The notes: generated from the letters alone by a model not told the origin. A DNA stretch of 64,000 bases from Vicinamibacterales bacterium (GCA_958296065.1 CATQHX010000074.1:124001-188000); one strand, 5' to 3'. Positions 44,201-53,656 are shown, counted from the stretch's first letter. A program made the numbers and translations.

Positions 44201-47006
44201 CCATTGGGAGCTGGAGTTTCCCGACGTGTTCCGGGAAGCGGGATCCGGGTTCGATGCGCTGCTCGGGAACCCGCCGTGGGACATCGCCAAGCCGGTCTCG
44301 AAGGAGTTCTTCTCGAATCTCGACCCGCTCTATCGCTCCTACGGCAAGCAGGAGGCGCTGGACCGACAGACCGCCTGCTTCGCCGACGCCGCCGTCGAAC
44401 GCGACTGGCTCGAGTACAATGCCCGCTTCCGCGCACAATCGAACTTCACGAGCCACGCCGCGAGCCCCTTCGGCGACCCCGAGGAGAACGCCGGCAGCCA
44501 GAACCGCTTCGTCGTCGAGCGGGGCCGCAAGAACCTGGAGGTTCACGAACGCTGGCGGCACGCCCGCACCCGCGCCGCCGGTTTCGGCGACCCCGCCCAT
44601 CCGTTCCGCCACCAGGGATCGGCGGATCTCAACCTCTACAAGCTGTTTCTCGAAACCGCGCACGCGCTGTTGAAACAGCCGGCGCCGCGCGAGGATGACG
44701 CACGGTCCGGAGACGGCGATTGGCGGGGCGGCCGGCTCGGATTCGTCGTTCCCTCCGGCCTGTACTCGGACAACGGCACCGGCGCACTGCGGGACCTGTT
44801 CCTGGAGCGCTGCCGGTGGGAATGGCTGTTCGGCGTCGAGAACCGCGACAAGGTCTTCCCGATTCACCGGAGCTACAAGTTCAACCCCGTCGTCATCGAG
44901 AAGGGCGGCGCCACCGCCGCAATCCGCACCGCCTTCATGCGCCGCGACCTGGACGACTGGGAGCGCGCCGGTGACTTCGCCACGTCCTACACCCTGGCGC
45001 AGATCAAGCAGTTCAGTCCGAAGAGCCGCGCGATTCTCGAGATCCAGTCGGAGCGCGACCTGGAGATCCTGGAGAAGATCTACGCGAACGCCGTGCTGCT
45101 CGGCGACGAGGGACCCGACGGCTGGGGTATCCGCTACGCGCGCGAGTTCGACATGACGAACGACTCGCATCTCTTCCCGCCCCGCCCGCGGTGGGAGGCG
45201 AAAGGCTACCGGCCAGACGAGTACAGTCGCTGGCTGCTGGGCGACTGGCGGCCCATCGAGGAATTGTGGGAGGAGATCGGCATCGATCCGTCGCGGCCCG
45301 TCCCTGCGGAGATCGAGCTCGAAGAGTGGCTGTTCGACACGACCGCCGGTCCTGAACGCCGGGACGCCGAGGCGCGGTTCGTGCACGGGCACTGGCTGAA
45401 ACCCGGCGACGTTGCACGCACCGAGTGGCGCTCGCGTTGCGCGCAGCCGCCGTACGACGAGCTGCCGATTCCGAGGGCCAGCCTCCCGCCGGGCGTCGTC
45501 TTGTCGCGGGACGGGGCTGCGTGGATTCAGGGCGACGCGGTGGGCGACGTTGCGCTGCCGCTGTACCAGGGCATCATGATTCAGCCGTTTCTGCCGAGCG
45601 CCCGCGGCTGGTTGAGTGGCACGGGCCTGCGGGCGAAGTGGGACTACAGCGACATCGGGAACCTGCACTGGAATCCGCAGTACCTGATGGCGATGGAGGA
45701 TGCCGGAGGAACCACGGGGAATGGCTTTCAGACAAAGATCGGGTATCGCCGGATTGCACGTACTACTGATGAACGTTCGCTTATCGCAGCGATCCTGCCA
45801 TCCTTCCCCTGCGGCGATGCCGTGTTTCTGCTACATATTGATGCTGGGGCGACGGCCGACGTTGCAGTGGCCATAGCCGTGCTGAACGGCACGGCTTTCG
45901 ATTGGGTCATTCGCCATCGGCTCGGGGGCACGAATCTGAATTGGTACGTGCTCGCCGAGTGTCCATTGCCTCGGACAACGAAAATGTCCGGCGCGGGGTG
46001 TTACTCGCCCATGGCGAATTCCGTCGGAAAGCTGAACCTCTTCCCAAGCCTCTTTGCCCCCGTCCGGGCGACTCAGTCCAACCACGCGCCCGATGCACTC
46101 CATCCCGGAGAGCGGCTGCGGCTGCGCACGATGGTGGACGCCGTTACCTGTGCGACGTTCGCCATCGACGCCGCGGACATCCGCCACGTGCTACGCGATT
46201 GTGACCTGCCGCCGGACGGCGTGGGATCCCGTTCGCCCGGTTCCGCTTCGCTGGACCCGCGTGGCTTCTGGCGCGTCGACCGCGACCAGCCCCCCGAACT
46301 TCGTCACACCGTCCTCACCCTTGTCGCGTTCCACGACCTCAACGCGAAGATCGACGCGGTCGACGGCGACCGCGAGAAGGGCATCGAAGCCTTTCTGTCG
46401 CAGAACGACGGCGAGGGCTGGATGCTTCCGGAGACCCTGTGCCTCGCCGACTACGGCCTCGGCCACGACGAGCGCTCCCGTCAGCCCCAACCGGTCTCCA
46501 GCCGCCTCGGCCCCCGCTTCTACGACTGGCAACTCGTCCAGAGCGCCGACGAATCCTGGCGCGAATGCCACCTGCACGCCCGCAACCTGCTCGGGGAGAA
46601 CGACTACGCGCTGCGCATCGTCGACCTGATCGAACGACGGATGGCTGACGGAGAGGACTACCTCGGCCTCCTCACGGACCGGTTCACGCGCGATCTGCTC
46701 GGAGACAGCGGCTACGTGACGACTCTGGTCGAGATCCGAACGCGGGAGATCCTGTACGAAAGCAGCTACTGGGCAACGGTGACCGACCTTCGCAACGGCG
46801 GCCATCTGGACGACGGCAACTACAACCAGCTTCTCGACCGCCTGCACGCCCGCAACCTGCTCGACGACGTCGGCCATCATCGCCGCCGGGGACGGGGCAT
46901 GCCGGCACCGGCCGCCGGACTCCCTGCACAACGGGCCGCCGAATCCCGCGCAGGCCACCAGGCCGATCTGTTTCTGAAGAAGAAGCAGCGGGATCTGTTC
47001 GAATAG
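41253..47006 (+). CDS. Very large adenine-specific DNA methylase (Eco57I/DrmMI-like)
   Basis: A 1917-residue protein. The N-terminal 650 residues resemble the type IIG/ISP accessory region (HLALVTNGRQWRLLFAG). Methylase motif I is TVCDPACGSGTFPLAALRFL near residue 693. Motif IV is ALLGNPPWDIAKP with NPPW at 1006-1009, so N6-adenine methylation is expected. The rest includes target-recognition-like parts and three similar C-terminal helical repeats (LLGENDYALRIVDL, LLGDSGYVTTLVEI and LLDDVGH-type units), ending in KKKQRDLFE. It is longer than usual for DrmMI. By context it marks self DNA for the adjacent helicase. The ATG at 41253 is used; the upstream open frame is helicase shadow. Confidence 0.8.
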   Translation: MPGTKSNRTGEKAALASLPGWDRLRHGGLLLDGMRLATLARQAPAPLDAWTERQLRQRAGAMLAGDGEASPFVAFVLEQVCGLDASTGAWTRGSRVASDWGRRAVTGETVKPRHLWQGRDGGRLPVFIDDGGRLGIGRSRRAVSRVVGWLRAGGDHLALVTNGRQWRLLFAGLDYDAWCEWDLDLWFEEGELSPQVTALRTLLRGELWTPETEGAEPPLLQAVRDTRKGQAELSEVLGERVREAVEILIRAHGDALSSLGETDDIREYVDYLAEDAGAPAPDADEVREMFGASPAEIYRAACRVAMRLVVILFAESRDLLPRDNPLYHQSYGLHGLLERLERAAARGGSLAGSFGAWPRVLALFALVREGSHHPDLPVTAYGGDLFAPGAPDAEGGVSRALHVYEQACFEQEVMPDRDVHEMLKLLTRTTIRIRQGRSSIAAVVPVDFSDLSSEYIGILYEGLLDYELKVAPAGDPVTFLSVGDQPALPLSRLEAMDDGALRTLFERLKEKSGGTDDLPEEEAAGDDASNIDENTREEEDSLLSDAADAVPSPDGPPEHAAGAADERQRNRTRAETWARRAVQAARLLKKSRGRDTPERRLAFEHRLAAKARQLVARVVLPGEWYLVRWGGTRKGSGSFYTRPGLAVPTVQRTLRPLAYDPPAGTDAKPDVDAPAARWTPKSPERILDLTVCDPACGSGTFPLAALRFLTDALYAALQHHDRLQPDGERVLVRLLGIRGAKENDGDDSRLADELIPCRPDDDSFEPRLKAVLRRHVVERCIYAVDLDPLAVELCRLSLWLETMDRDLPFGFLDHKVKCGNALIGAWFDQFRHYPAMAWKNREGGDRNHANGVHFEKNARTQAIRTFVRERLTPDLKRFLGGATLFQADLLEQAAAAHDDALAVLERMHAMPAHDTAERARLYRNELLGSTAWRALKEAMDLWCACWFWPADQIEHAPLPSTFAEPAAETRAVARRVAAEMRFFHWELEFPDVFREAGSGFDALLGNPPWDIAKPVSKEFFSNLDPLYRSYGKQEALDRQTACFADAAVERDWLEYNARFRAQSNFTSHAASPFGDPEENAGSQNRFVVERGRKNLEVHERWRHARTRAAGFGDPAHPFRHQGSADLNLYKLFLETAHALLKQPAPREDDARSGDGDWRGGRLGFVVPSGLYSDNGTGALRDLFLERCRWEWLFGVENRDKVFPIHRSYKFNPVVIEKGGATAAIRTAFMRRDLDDWERAGDFATSYTLAQIKQFSPKSRAILEIQSERDLEILEKIYANAVLLGDEGPDGWGIRYAREFDMTNDSHLFPPRPRWEAKGYRPDEYSRWLLGDWRPIEELWEEIGIDPSRPVPAEIELEEWLFDTTAGPERRDAEARFVHGHWLKPGDVARTEWRSRCAQPPYDELPIPRASLPPGVVLSRDGAAWIQGDAVGDVALPLYQGIMIQPFLPSARGWLSGTGLRAKWDYSDIGNLHWNPQYLMAMEDAGGTTGNGFQTKIGYRRIARTTDERSLIAAILPSFPCGDAVFLLHIDAGATADVAVAIAVLNGTAFDWVIRHRLGGTNLNWYVLAECPLPRTTKMSGAGCYSPMANSVGKLNLFPSLFAPVRATQSNHAPDALHPGERLRLRTMVDAVTCATFAIDAADIRHVLRDCDLPPDGVGSRSPGSASLDPRGFWRVDRDQPPELRHTVLTLVAFHDLNAKIDAVDGDREKGIEAFLSQNDGEGWMLPETLCLADYGLGHDERSRQPQPVSSRLGPRFYDWQLVQSADESWRECHLHARNLLGENDYALRIVDLIERRMADGEDYLGLLTDRFTRDLLGDSGYVTTLVEIRTREILYESSYWATVTDLRNGGHLDDGNYNQLLDRLHARNLLDDVGHHRRRGRGMPAPAAGLPAQRAAESRAGHQADLFLKKKQRDLFE

Positions 47007-47083
47007 AGGCAGGGTTTCGATGAACGGAAGGCCCGCGGACCAACGGCCTCGTCGTGGAATCGGCCGAACCGAGGCTTGAACCG

Positions 47084-48345
47084 ATGTTCGATACCACCGA
47101 GCAGATTCTGGACCAGCTCCGCGCCGGCGAAGACGGCAGGGCCGAGTTCAAGGAGGTCCGTTTCGGGGACTGCGGCGTGCTCTCACCCGATACCGAGGCG
47201 CTTGCCGGCGAGCTGGTCGCGTTCGCGAACGCCGCGGGCGGTAGCGTCTTCCTCGGGGTCGCGGATTCCGGCGCCGTGGCGGGGATTGCGCCGGCGCGCG
47301 TCGACGCGGTCGAGCGCTGGATCGTCAACGTCGCCACGCACAATTGCGAGCCGCCGATTCGACCGATCCTGCGCAAGATCCTGCTCCCGGACGCGGCCGG
47401 AGACGACCGGCAGGTGCTCCTGGCCGAGGTTCCGCGCGGGCTCTACGCCCACCGGACGTCGGGTGGACGCTACTACGTCCGAGTCGGTTCCACGAAGCGC
47501 GACCTCACGCCTCACGAGCTGGCCCGGCTGTTCCAGGAGCGGGGCCGCGAGTACGTGTTCGACGAACAGGCCGTGCTCACGGCGGCCGTCGACGACCTCA
47601 ACCGCCACCGCCTCGAAGCGTTCTTCGGGCGCTCGCCGACGATCCCGTGGCTCGACCTGCTCCGCAACACGCGGGTGACCTTCCGGGACGAGACGGCGTC
47701 GACCGTCCCACCGTCGCTGGCCTGCTGACCTTCGGTACCGAACCAGCCGATCTCCTGCCCTCCGCGTCCATTGAAGCCGCCTGTTATCGGGGCGAGCGGT
47801 TGTCGTCCGACGACCTCGTCCACGCCGAGCGGCTTGCCGGGCCGGTGTCCGACCAGATCGACGCGGGGATCGCCTTCGTCGCGCAGTTCATGCAGCCGCC
47901 GCCGAACGCCCGATCGAGCGGAGGCGCCGATGCGCGGTACGACCTCGATGTCGTCGACGAAGCGATCGTGAACGCCGTCGCCCACCGCGACTACGCCATC
48001 TCCGGATCGAAGATCCGTCTATTCCTGTTCGCCGACAGACTGGAGCTCTACAGCCCCGGCAAGCTGCCCAACACCATCACGCTCGACGAGATGCCCTACC
48101 GCACGTTCACGCGCAACCAGCTCCTCGTGAGTTTCCTGTCCAGAATCCGGAGCAAGCGGACCGGGCAAGTGTTCCTCGAATCCCGCGACGAGGGGGTGCG
48201 CAAGATCCTCCAGGACGGCGAGGCGCACTCAGGACGGCGGCCGACGTACGAGCTGTTCGGCGACGAACTGCGGCTGACGTTGTGGGCGAAACTTGCCCCG
48301 TTGCGACGCCAAGGCACGGAAACCGCGTCAGGCGGTCAAGAGTGA
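47084..48345 (+). pseudogene. AlbA_2 ATP-binding protein, copy 2, one-base deletion
   Basis: Close to the copy at 24736 throughout. At 47692 copy 2 has GACGAGACGGCG where copy 1 has GACGAGAACGGCG. The loss of one A shifts the frame after VTFRDE and stops it at 47728; the other frame continues to 48345 with all later motifs (VVDEAIVNAVAHRDYAISGS). The last codons after TLWAK also differ from copy 1, because unrelated sequence begins there. It might be a recent mutation or a sequencing error. Confidence 0.85.
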
Positions 48346-48540
48346 ACGGGGATGGCCCGCCAGATCGACATCCTCGACGAGCCCCGGAACACTCCTGTCG
48401 CTGCGACGATGCCCGTTGCCGACCACAACATCTTGCAGACGATCGCTGCTCGGAATGCAGCGCTTGCTCGAAAACGCGAACAACGGTGCCCAGCACGGGT
48501 ATGATTACGGGATGTTCACGTCCAGCCCTGAGGCTGACCC

Positions 48541-49230
48541 ATGCGTCTCACTGCTGAAACCCTGACTCTGTTTCTGCTCCTTGTGCCGGGCTTCGTGTCC
48601 TCAGCCGTCCTGAACGCGATCGTTGTGCGGCAGACGAAGGGGCACGTCGGACACGTCATCGAAGCTCTCGTTTTCAGCTTCCTGATCTACGCCTGTCTCA
48701 CGCCGTTCTTCGGCGGAAGTCCGGTCAACGTCGAGGTCACGACGGTCGAAGATCGAACAACGTTTCGACCGACCGCCGATCCAGCATTCTTGATCTCGGC
48801 GATGGGGTTGGCGATTCTCTTTGCCCTCGTTGTCGGAGCGTCCATTACGCACGACTTCCACATGAGGATTCTGCGGTGGATGCGTCTTACGTACCGGACG
48901 GCGAGAGACAGCACCTGGATCGACATCTTTATCGATCAGCGACGTTACGTGGAGGTCGCATTCACCGATGGCAGGCGCCTCTTCGGCTGGCCCCTGTACT
49001 ACTCGAACCACCCGGAGGAGGGGCTGCTCTACATCTATGACGCGGCGTGGATTGACGGCGACGGAAAGTATGTCGATCTCGATGCGCACGGCATCCTCCT
49101 GACCAAGAAGGATGACATCGAGTCGATTGTATTCACGAACCTCAAGTTCGGTCAGGCCACACCCCGAGGAGAACACAGACAGGCCGAGGCTAACGGAAAC
49201 TCGATGGGAGGCAAAGTCGATGGGCAGTGA
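48541..49230 (+). CDS. DUF6338-family membrane protein
   Basis: A 229-residue protein with hydrophobic segments at about residues 8-28 (LFLLLVPGFVSSAVLNAIVV), 38-55 and 80-100 (ISAMGLAILFALVVGASI). A soluble C-terminal domain contains WIDIFIDQRRYVEVAFTDG and RRLFGWPLYYSNHPEEG. This matches DUF6338, a family of unknown function seen near defence genes. It is probably an inner-membrane protein with a cytoplasmic domain. The next small gene overlaps its stop. It begins the cargo inserted in the DISARM-like locus. Confidence 0.75.
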   Translation: MRLTAETLTLFLLLVPGFVSSAVLNAIVVRQTKGHVGHVIEALVFSFLIYACLTPFFGGSPVNVEVTTVEDRTTFRPTADPAFLISAMGLAILFALVVGASITHDFHMRILRWMRLTYRTARDSTWIDIFIDQRRYVEVAFTDGRRLFGWPLYYSNHPEEGLLYIYDAAWIDGDGKYVDLDAHGILLTKKDDIESIVFTNLKFGQATPRGEHRQAEANGNSMGGKVDGQ

Positions 49231-49384
49231 ACGAACCGACTCCGGCACGGGCGTCCCGGAGTCGATGGAAGTCGAGGAACGAGGCTACAATCTGCCACCG
49301 GTCGCGAAGGTCGAGCGGCCCGCGCCGTCACGGCCGGCACCGAGACCCCGGCCATCGGTTCCGCCGCCAGAGAAGCAGTCGTAG
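49220..49384 (+). CDS. Small proline-rich protein
   Basis: A 54-residue frame (MGSERTDSGTGVPESMEVEE, then a PAPSRPAPRPRPSVPPP-rich tail) that overlaps the DUF6338 stop by 11 bases. Such short proline-rich proteins often follow DUF6338-type genes. It has no known motif; coding status rests on the overlap. Confidence 0.4.
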   Translation: MGSERTDSGTGVPESMEVEERGYNLPPVAKVERPAPSRPAPRPRPSVPPPEKQS

Positions 49385-49763
49385 CTCCCGAGCGGCTCTT
49401 CACGGCGGCGCGTGTCTGACCACGCTGGCCGGGCGGGCCTTGGCTGTACGATAGCGAACTGCGCGCCGGCCGTTATGCTCCGTTGCCGCGTCCAACCATC
49501 GCATCATCTTGAGCGCACCTTTGCGTGCCTCGTTGGAGCAGACGCCTGAATTCGCGTGACTGCAAGGATTCCCAGACCCGCCGATATGAAGAGGAAACCC
49601 AAACTGGATACCGCGCGCTCGACGGCGTCGAGGAGGCGCTCGTCGCCGGCGAGCACACTTGTGCATCTACACAGAAGGTCTCTGCAATGGCCTGCTCAAA
49701 CATCTCATGCTACCCTTCCTATTTGTCTGGTGAGGTAGATGACGGAAGGAGGACGGTCGAGCG
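49385..49763. other. Intergenic, no supported gene
   Basis: About 380 bases. Short frames exist on both strands but none looks protein-like. The last part is more AT-rich and probably holds the promoter of the next gene. Confidence 0.4.
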
Positions 49764-50693
49764 ATGGGCAGATACAGACAAACCGATTCCGAACCCATTG
49801 GTTCCTTTCAGATCCACTATCGTGGCGGTCTTGCGTCTGACGGAATCCTGGAGGCGGAGTCTTTCTCCCGATCCCTACTTGGGGCTTCCAAGCTCTACAA
49901 CTCCTTAGTCCACTATGCCGAGACAGGCACTATACTCAGAGGCAATACAAGTAGACGGTTCACGATCTACGCTAGAGCTGCGCGGCTGGGGCGATCCGTT
50001 GACCAGGAATGGGTCGTCATGCCTCTTGTTGCTGCATATGCAGGCGATCCCAAACTATACAATGACCTCATCATAACTACCCTCAAGGCGCTGGCAGTGT
50101 TCGTGACAAGCTGGTGGTCTCGGCCGGGGGCTAGAGAAAGAGAGCTGCAGATCTTTGCAAATAGCATAAACGATATGCATAGAACGTCTTTAGACGCCTT
50201 GACCAGAATGGCGACGGAACGTGAGAGGACAATGCGACATCTGATCAGGGAGAGACGGGAAGTTAGTGGACGCATGCTGGAATCCGCCCCCAACCTTGCT
50301 GAGACGTCGGCTCCGCCTCTGCGGGAGCTTATACAACCTATAGGAGAATCATGTGACGCCGTCGTTCAGTTTCCTGAGGACGAGAATGAGATTGTACTTC
50401 GAGAAGATGAAGCCGAAGAAATACGTGACGGCGTTGCGGAACTCACAGAGCTACGCCGGTTTAGGTTGCTGGACATTAGTAGACTCAATAAAAGGACCGG
50501 TAGTTGCACCGTGCTGGTAGATGAGCTAGGCAGGCGGGTTTGGGGCACCATATTGGATCGTTCATTGTCTCTTCCTGATAACGAGTACACCAGAGCCATG
50601 AATCTCGCTCTGGAGCTTGATGTTCTCGCTCAGGCGACAATGAGGAATGGACGGGTGTCGAAGCTGTACATAAGGGAAGTCGTGAAGAGTTGA
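49764..50693 (+). CDS. Unknown protein of foreign composition
   Basis: A 309-residue protein starting MGRYRQTDSEPIGSFQIHYR. The N-terminal half is alpha/beta with LASDGILEAESFSRSLLGAS and KLYNSLVHYAETG. The C-terminal third has strand-rich FRLLDISRLNKRTGSCTVLV. There is no membrane segment and no motif I can name. Its codons are visibly richer in A and T (AGA, ATA, TTA) than any neighbour, which suggests recent transfer. It lies just upstream of an ISL3 element. Confidence 0.7.
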   Translation: MGRYRQTDSEPIGSFQIHYRGGLASDGILEAESFSRSLLGASKLYNSLVHYAETGTILRGNTSRRFTIYARAARLGRSVDQEWVVMPLVAAYAGDPKLYNDLIITTLKALAVFVTSWWSRPGARERELQIFANSINDMHRTSLDALTRMATERERTMRHLIRERREVSGRMLESAPNLAETSAPPLRELIQPIGESCDAVVQFPEDENEIVLREDEAEEIRDGVAELTELRRFRLLDISRLNKRTGSCTVLVDELGRRVWGTILDRSLSLPDNEYTRAMNLALELDVLAQATMRNGRVSKLYIREVVKS

Positions 50694-50801
50694 TCTTGCC
50701 TTCAATCAACCACTACCACCAATTGGGATTCGGGTACGTCGCAGCGGTGATCGCCTGGGTGGTCGGCACCGGCAGGGACGAGTTGGCGAAGTTCAAAAGG
50801 C

Positions 50802-52227
50802 GGGTCTTCGGGAATTCGTGTGGGTAGGTGAGGCAGAGAAGTAGCCTCTGCTCCCGACGCGTCAAGGTGCTTCGCACCTCCTTCGCTCCGCTCCGGTCCT
50901 TCGGATGACACGCCGCTCGCGCCGGCTCGGTGCTGGTCATGGCCGGACGGATTCGTCCGGCCCGTGGGACACTGGCCGGATGACCGAGACGACTCTCTAC
51001 GAGAAGCTGCTGGGCATCGAGCGGCCGTGGCGGGTGCGCGACGTGCGGCTGGCCCTCGAGCAGGGCGAGGTGGAAGTGGGCGTGGAGTTCGCGGGCGAGA
51101 CGCTGGTCTGCCCGGCCTGCGGTGCCGCGTGTCCGGGCTACGACCGACGTCGGCGGGAGTGGCGCCATCTGGACACGATGCAGTACCGAACGCTGGTGCG
51201 GGCGGAGGTGCCGCGGGTGCGCTGCGCCGAGCACGGGGTTCAACAGGTGCGGGTGCCGTGGGCGGAAGCGCAGTCGCGCTTCACGGCGCTGTTCGAGGCG
51301 ATGGTGATCGACTGGCTGAAGGTGGCGAGCTTCTCGGCGGTGGCGCGGCAGTGCCGGTTGAGCTGGGACCAGGTGGCCGGAATCCAGGAACGGGCGGTTC
51401 GGCGGGGGTTGTCCCGGCGCCCGGTGGCCGCGGCGCAGGCGGTCGGCGTGGACGAGACGTCGTTCCAGAGGCGGCACGAGTACGTGACGGTCGTCAACGA
51501 CCTGACGACGTCGGAGCCGCGCGTGCTGTACGTGGCGGACGGGCGCACCCGCGCGGCCCTTGACGGCTACTTCGAGGCGGTGGGCGAGGCGGGGTGCGGG
51601 CGGATCCAGATGGTGGCGATGGACATGTGGCCAGCCTACATCGGGTCCGTGCGCGAGCACACGGAGGCGTTGATCGCGTTCGACCGGTTCCACGTGGCGC
51701 AGCACCTGGGGGCGGCGGTCGACCAGGTTCGGCGCTCGGAGAACCGGGCCCTGCGGCAACAAGGCGACGACCGGCTGCTGAAGACGCGCTACCTGTGGCT
51801 GACGCGCCGCGGGAACATGACGCAGCGGCAACGCCGGGCGTTCACGCCGCTGCGCCGGAGCTCGTTGCGCGTGGCGCGGGCGTGGGCGATCAAGGAACTG
51901 GCGACGCAACTGTGGGACTACCGCTCCCGGGGCTGGGCGGTCCGGATGTGGCGGCGCTGGTACGGGTGGGCGATTCGCAGTCGCCTGGAGCCCATCAAGA
52001 AGGTCGCGCGAATGATCAAGCGGCACTGGGACGGAGTGATCGACGCGGTGCTGACGAAGGTCACGAACGCGCGCTCCGAGGCAACCAACGCCAAGATCCA
52101 GTGGATCAAGCGGCTCGGCTGCGGCTATCGCAACCGCGAGCGCTTCCGCAACGCGATCTACTTCCATCTCGGAGGGCTCGACCTCTACCCGGACGCCGTG
52201 GCCACCCACACGAATTCCTGAAGCGTC
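50802..52227 (+). mobile_element. ISL3-family insertion sequence, complete
   Basis: A 1426-bp element. GGAATTCGTGTGGGT at 50811-50825 is perfectly inverted at 52204-52218, and the repeat extends outward imperfectly (CTTCG / CTTCA). Both sides carry the 8-bp direct repeat CAAAAGGC (50794-50801 and 52228-52235), the size expected for ISL3. The right terminal repeat overlaps the end of the transposase gene. Confidence 0.88.
50980..52221 (+). CDS. ISL3-family transposase
   Basis: A 413-residue transposase. The N-terminal zinc-binding part is LVCPACGAACPGYDRR with RVRCAEHG. A helix-turn-helix follows, and the DDE core includes VGVDETSFQRRHEYVTVV, MVAMDMWPAYIGSVRE and VTNARSEATNAKIQWIKRLG. The ATG at 50980 starts the conserved region. 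The gene is uninterrupted and probably functional. Confidence 0.92.
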   Translation: MTETTLYEKLLGIERPWRVRDVRLALEQGEVEVGVEFAGETLVCPACGAACPGYDRRRREWRHLDTMQYRTLVRAEVPRVRCAEHGVQQVRVPWAEAQSRFTALFEAMVIDWLKVASFSAVARQCRLSWDQVAGIQERAVRRGLSRRPVAAAQAVGVDETSFQRRHEYVTVVNDLTTSEPRVLYVADGRTRAALDGYFEAVGEAGCGRIQMVAMDMWPAYIGSVREHTEALIAFDRFHVAQHLGAAVDQVRRSENRALRQQGDDRLLKTRYLWLTRRGNMTQRQRRAFTPLRRSSLRVARAWAIKELATQLWDYRSRGWAVRMWRRWYGWAIRSRLEPIKKVARMIKRHWDGVIDAVLTKVTNARSEATNAKIQWIKRLGCGYRNRERFRNAIYFHLGGLDLYPDAVATHTNS

Positions 52228-52438
52228 CAAAAGGCTTGGCAGGTCGGTTGGCGAAGAACCAAGGCGGTGACCATACGGGAGTTGCTGGCGGTGACAGGGG
52301 GCGGGCGGTGAGCGAACTGCGGATGCTGTGCGATCCACGGCGGGCTTCGATTGTTCCGTCGATTTTCTGCGCGAAGAGCAGGGATCGATGAAGGAACCAC
52401 AGATGAATTACCGACAAGAAGTCAGACCCGTCCTCCGG
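52228..52438. other. Sequence right of ISL3, no supported gene
   Basis: Continues the DNA split by ISL3. Joined across the element I find no recognisable protein. Confidence 0.35.
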
Positions 52439-53113
52439 CTAACACCAGATGGCGACGGCGCGGCCATCGATTCGCTCCGGCGGATCGGGGAACGTACGGG
52501 CTTCGCCGCTGGCAATGCGCCCCGCCGTCCATGCGCACGCCACAGCGTCGAGGACATCGGCTGCTTCGCTCTGCTTGCTCGCTTCGCCTACCACGTCGGG
52601 GATCGGGAGACCGCACGCCGCCAGCAACGTTCGGCGACGCATCACCCCGTCCCAGGTCTTCTTGCGCGGCGGTAGGGCGCCGCCTGCAAGGTGGAGGAAC
52701 GAGACTTCGGGATGCGCTTCGTAGACACGCTTATCTGCGGCGGCGACCACGGCGACCTCGCGGATCTTTGGCAACAGCGCGAAACTCTGTCGGGTGAGAC
52801 CGCACCCGCTGACGAGCTTCGAAAGCTTGTTCGCCTCCGCGTGGGTGGCGGCGCCAAGCGCCGCCAGGGTAGGTGCATTGAACACGCTGCTCGTACGTCC
52901 CTCCAGGAATCTGCGTGCTGCAGTGTCGGCAGCGCGCAGGCCCGTATTGCTCAAGCCGATCGGGATGTCGAAGGCGAAGATGGTAGCGTCGGCGTGCGCC
53001 TCGAGCACCACGGATGCCGACTCGTGGTACTCGATGGAACGCAGACAGCCGTTTGCGACCACGGCGGCGATCCACCCATCCCGGCAGCCGTCGAGACCAA
53101 TCACCTTGCGCAT
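52439..53113 (-). CDS. DUF429-family protein (RNase H-like)
   Basis: A 224-residue protein. It starts MRKVIGLDGCRDGWIAAVVA, with FAFDIPIGLSNTG, RRFLEGRTSSVFNAPTLAAL, YEAHPEVSFLHLAGG, and the tail SEAADVLDAVACAWTAGRI. These are the conserved blocks of DUF429, predicted metal-dependent RNase H-like nucleases. The ATG at 53113 begins the conserved strand. It is complete, unlike the DUF429 relative at 28870. The family's function is not established; many members sit near defence genes. Confidence 0.8.
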   Translation of the reverse strand: MRKVIGLDGCRDGWIAAVVANGCLRSIEYHESASVVLEAHADATIFAFDIPIGLSNTGLRAADTAARRFLEGRTSSVFNAPTLAALGAATHAEANKLSKLVSGCGLTRQSFALLPKIREVAVVAAADKRVYEAHPEVSFLHLAGGALPPRKKTWDGVMRRRTLLAACGLPIPDVVGEASKQSEAADVLDAVACAWTAGRIASGEARTFPDPPERIDGRAVAIWC

Positions 53114-53382
53114 TGCGTCTTCAGCCGAAACGAAAACCGTAGCGCGGCGATCTGCAGGAGCCAGCGCGGGAACCAGCGGCAACGAGCGGCTGAAGCCACT
53201 GAGCGCTGGCCTCGCTCTCCGGCGATCTCTTGGGGCTTGCTACCAGACCCAGTGGTCCAGCGTCGAGCGCGACGACTCGATTCACCACGTAAAGCCTCTG
53301 TGCTTCTGCGGAAAGAATCGACGGTCGGACAGTCGATCGCCGTCCAGGGCGCGAACTGTCGGCCGGGGACTCCCGGTCGTCG
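53114..53382. other. Region between the cmr1 tail and DUF429
   Basis: About 270 bases where the rest of cmr1 would be expected. Frames in this region show no clear Cmr1 similarity, so the true C-terminus seems lost. Confidence 0.35.
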
Positions 53383-53539
53383 TCATCCGGAACGGGCCTC
53401 CCGCACCAGTTTGATCCGGGTGACCGGCCACCCGCCGGGATTGAGCAGTTCCAAGGGCTCCGTGCTGCCGCTCGACAACAGCACGTGACGCGCTCCGCTC
53501 GACAGCGCGGTGAACTCTGGCAACCACCCTGATCCGTCA
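53383..53539 (-). pseudogene. cmr1: cmr1, 3' portion left of IS21
   Basis: The minus strand reads GSGWLPEFTALSSGARHVLL and STEPLELLNPGG before losing similarity and stopping at 53383. PEFTALSSGAR is a typical Cmr1 segment. It joins in frame to the 5' portion at 59442-60103 when IS21 and one 8-bp duplicate are removed. Confidence 0.8.
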
Positions 53540-53656
53540 TCGTCGTCCCTCGGTCGACACCCAAATCCGGCCATTAGTGGACGGCTGAAAACCGGCCATT
53601 TTCGATAGCGGCCCGAGACGTTGACGCCGGTCGGGAACACGACGTTCCTGCCCGGC

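Noticed and set aside
50713..52338. A 541-codon minus-strand frame across ISL3
   Set aside because: It is the shadow of the ISL3 transposase with histidine/arginine-rich composition.
51594..52391. A 265-codon plus-strand frame with regular codons
   Set aside because: It is the transposase in a second frame. It has no start signal and no domain.
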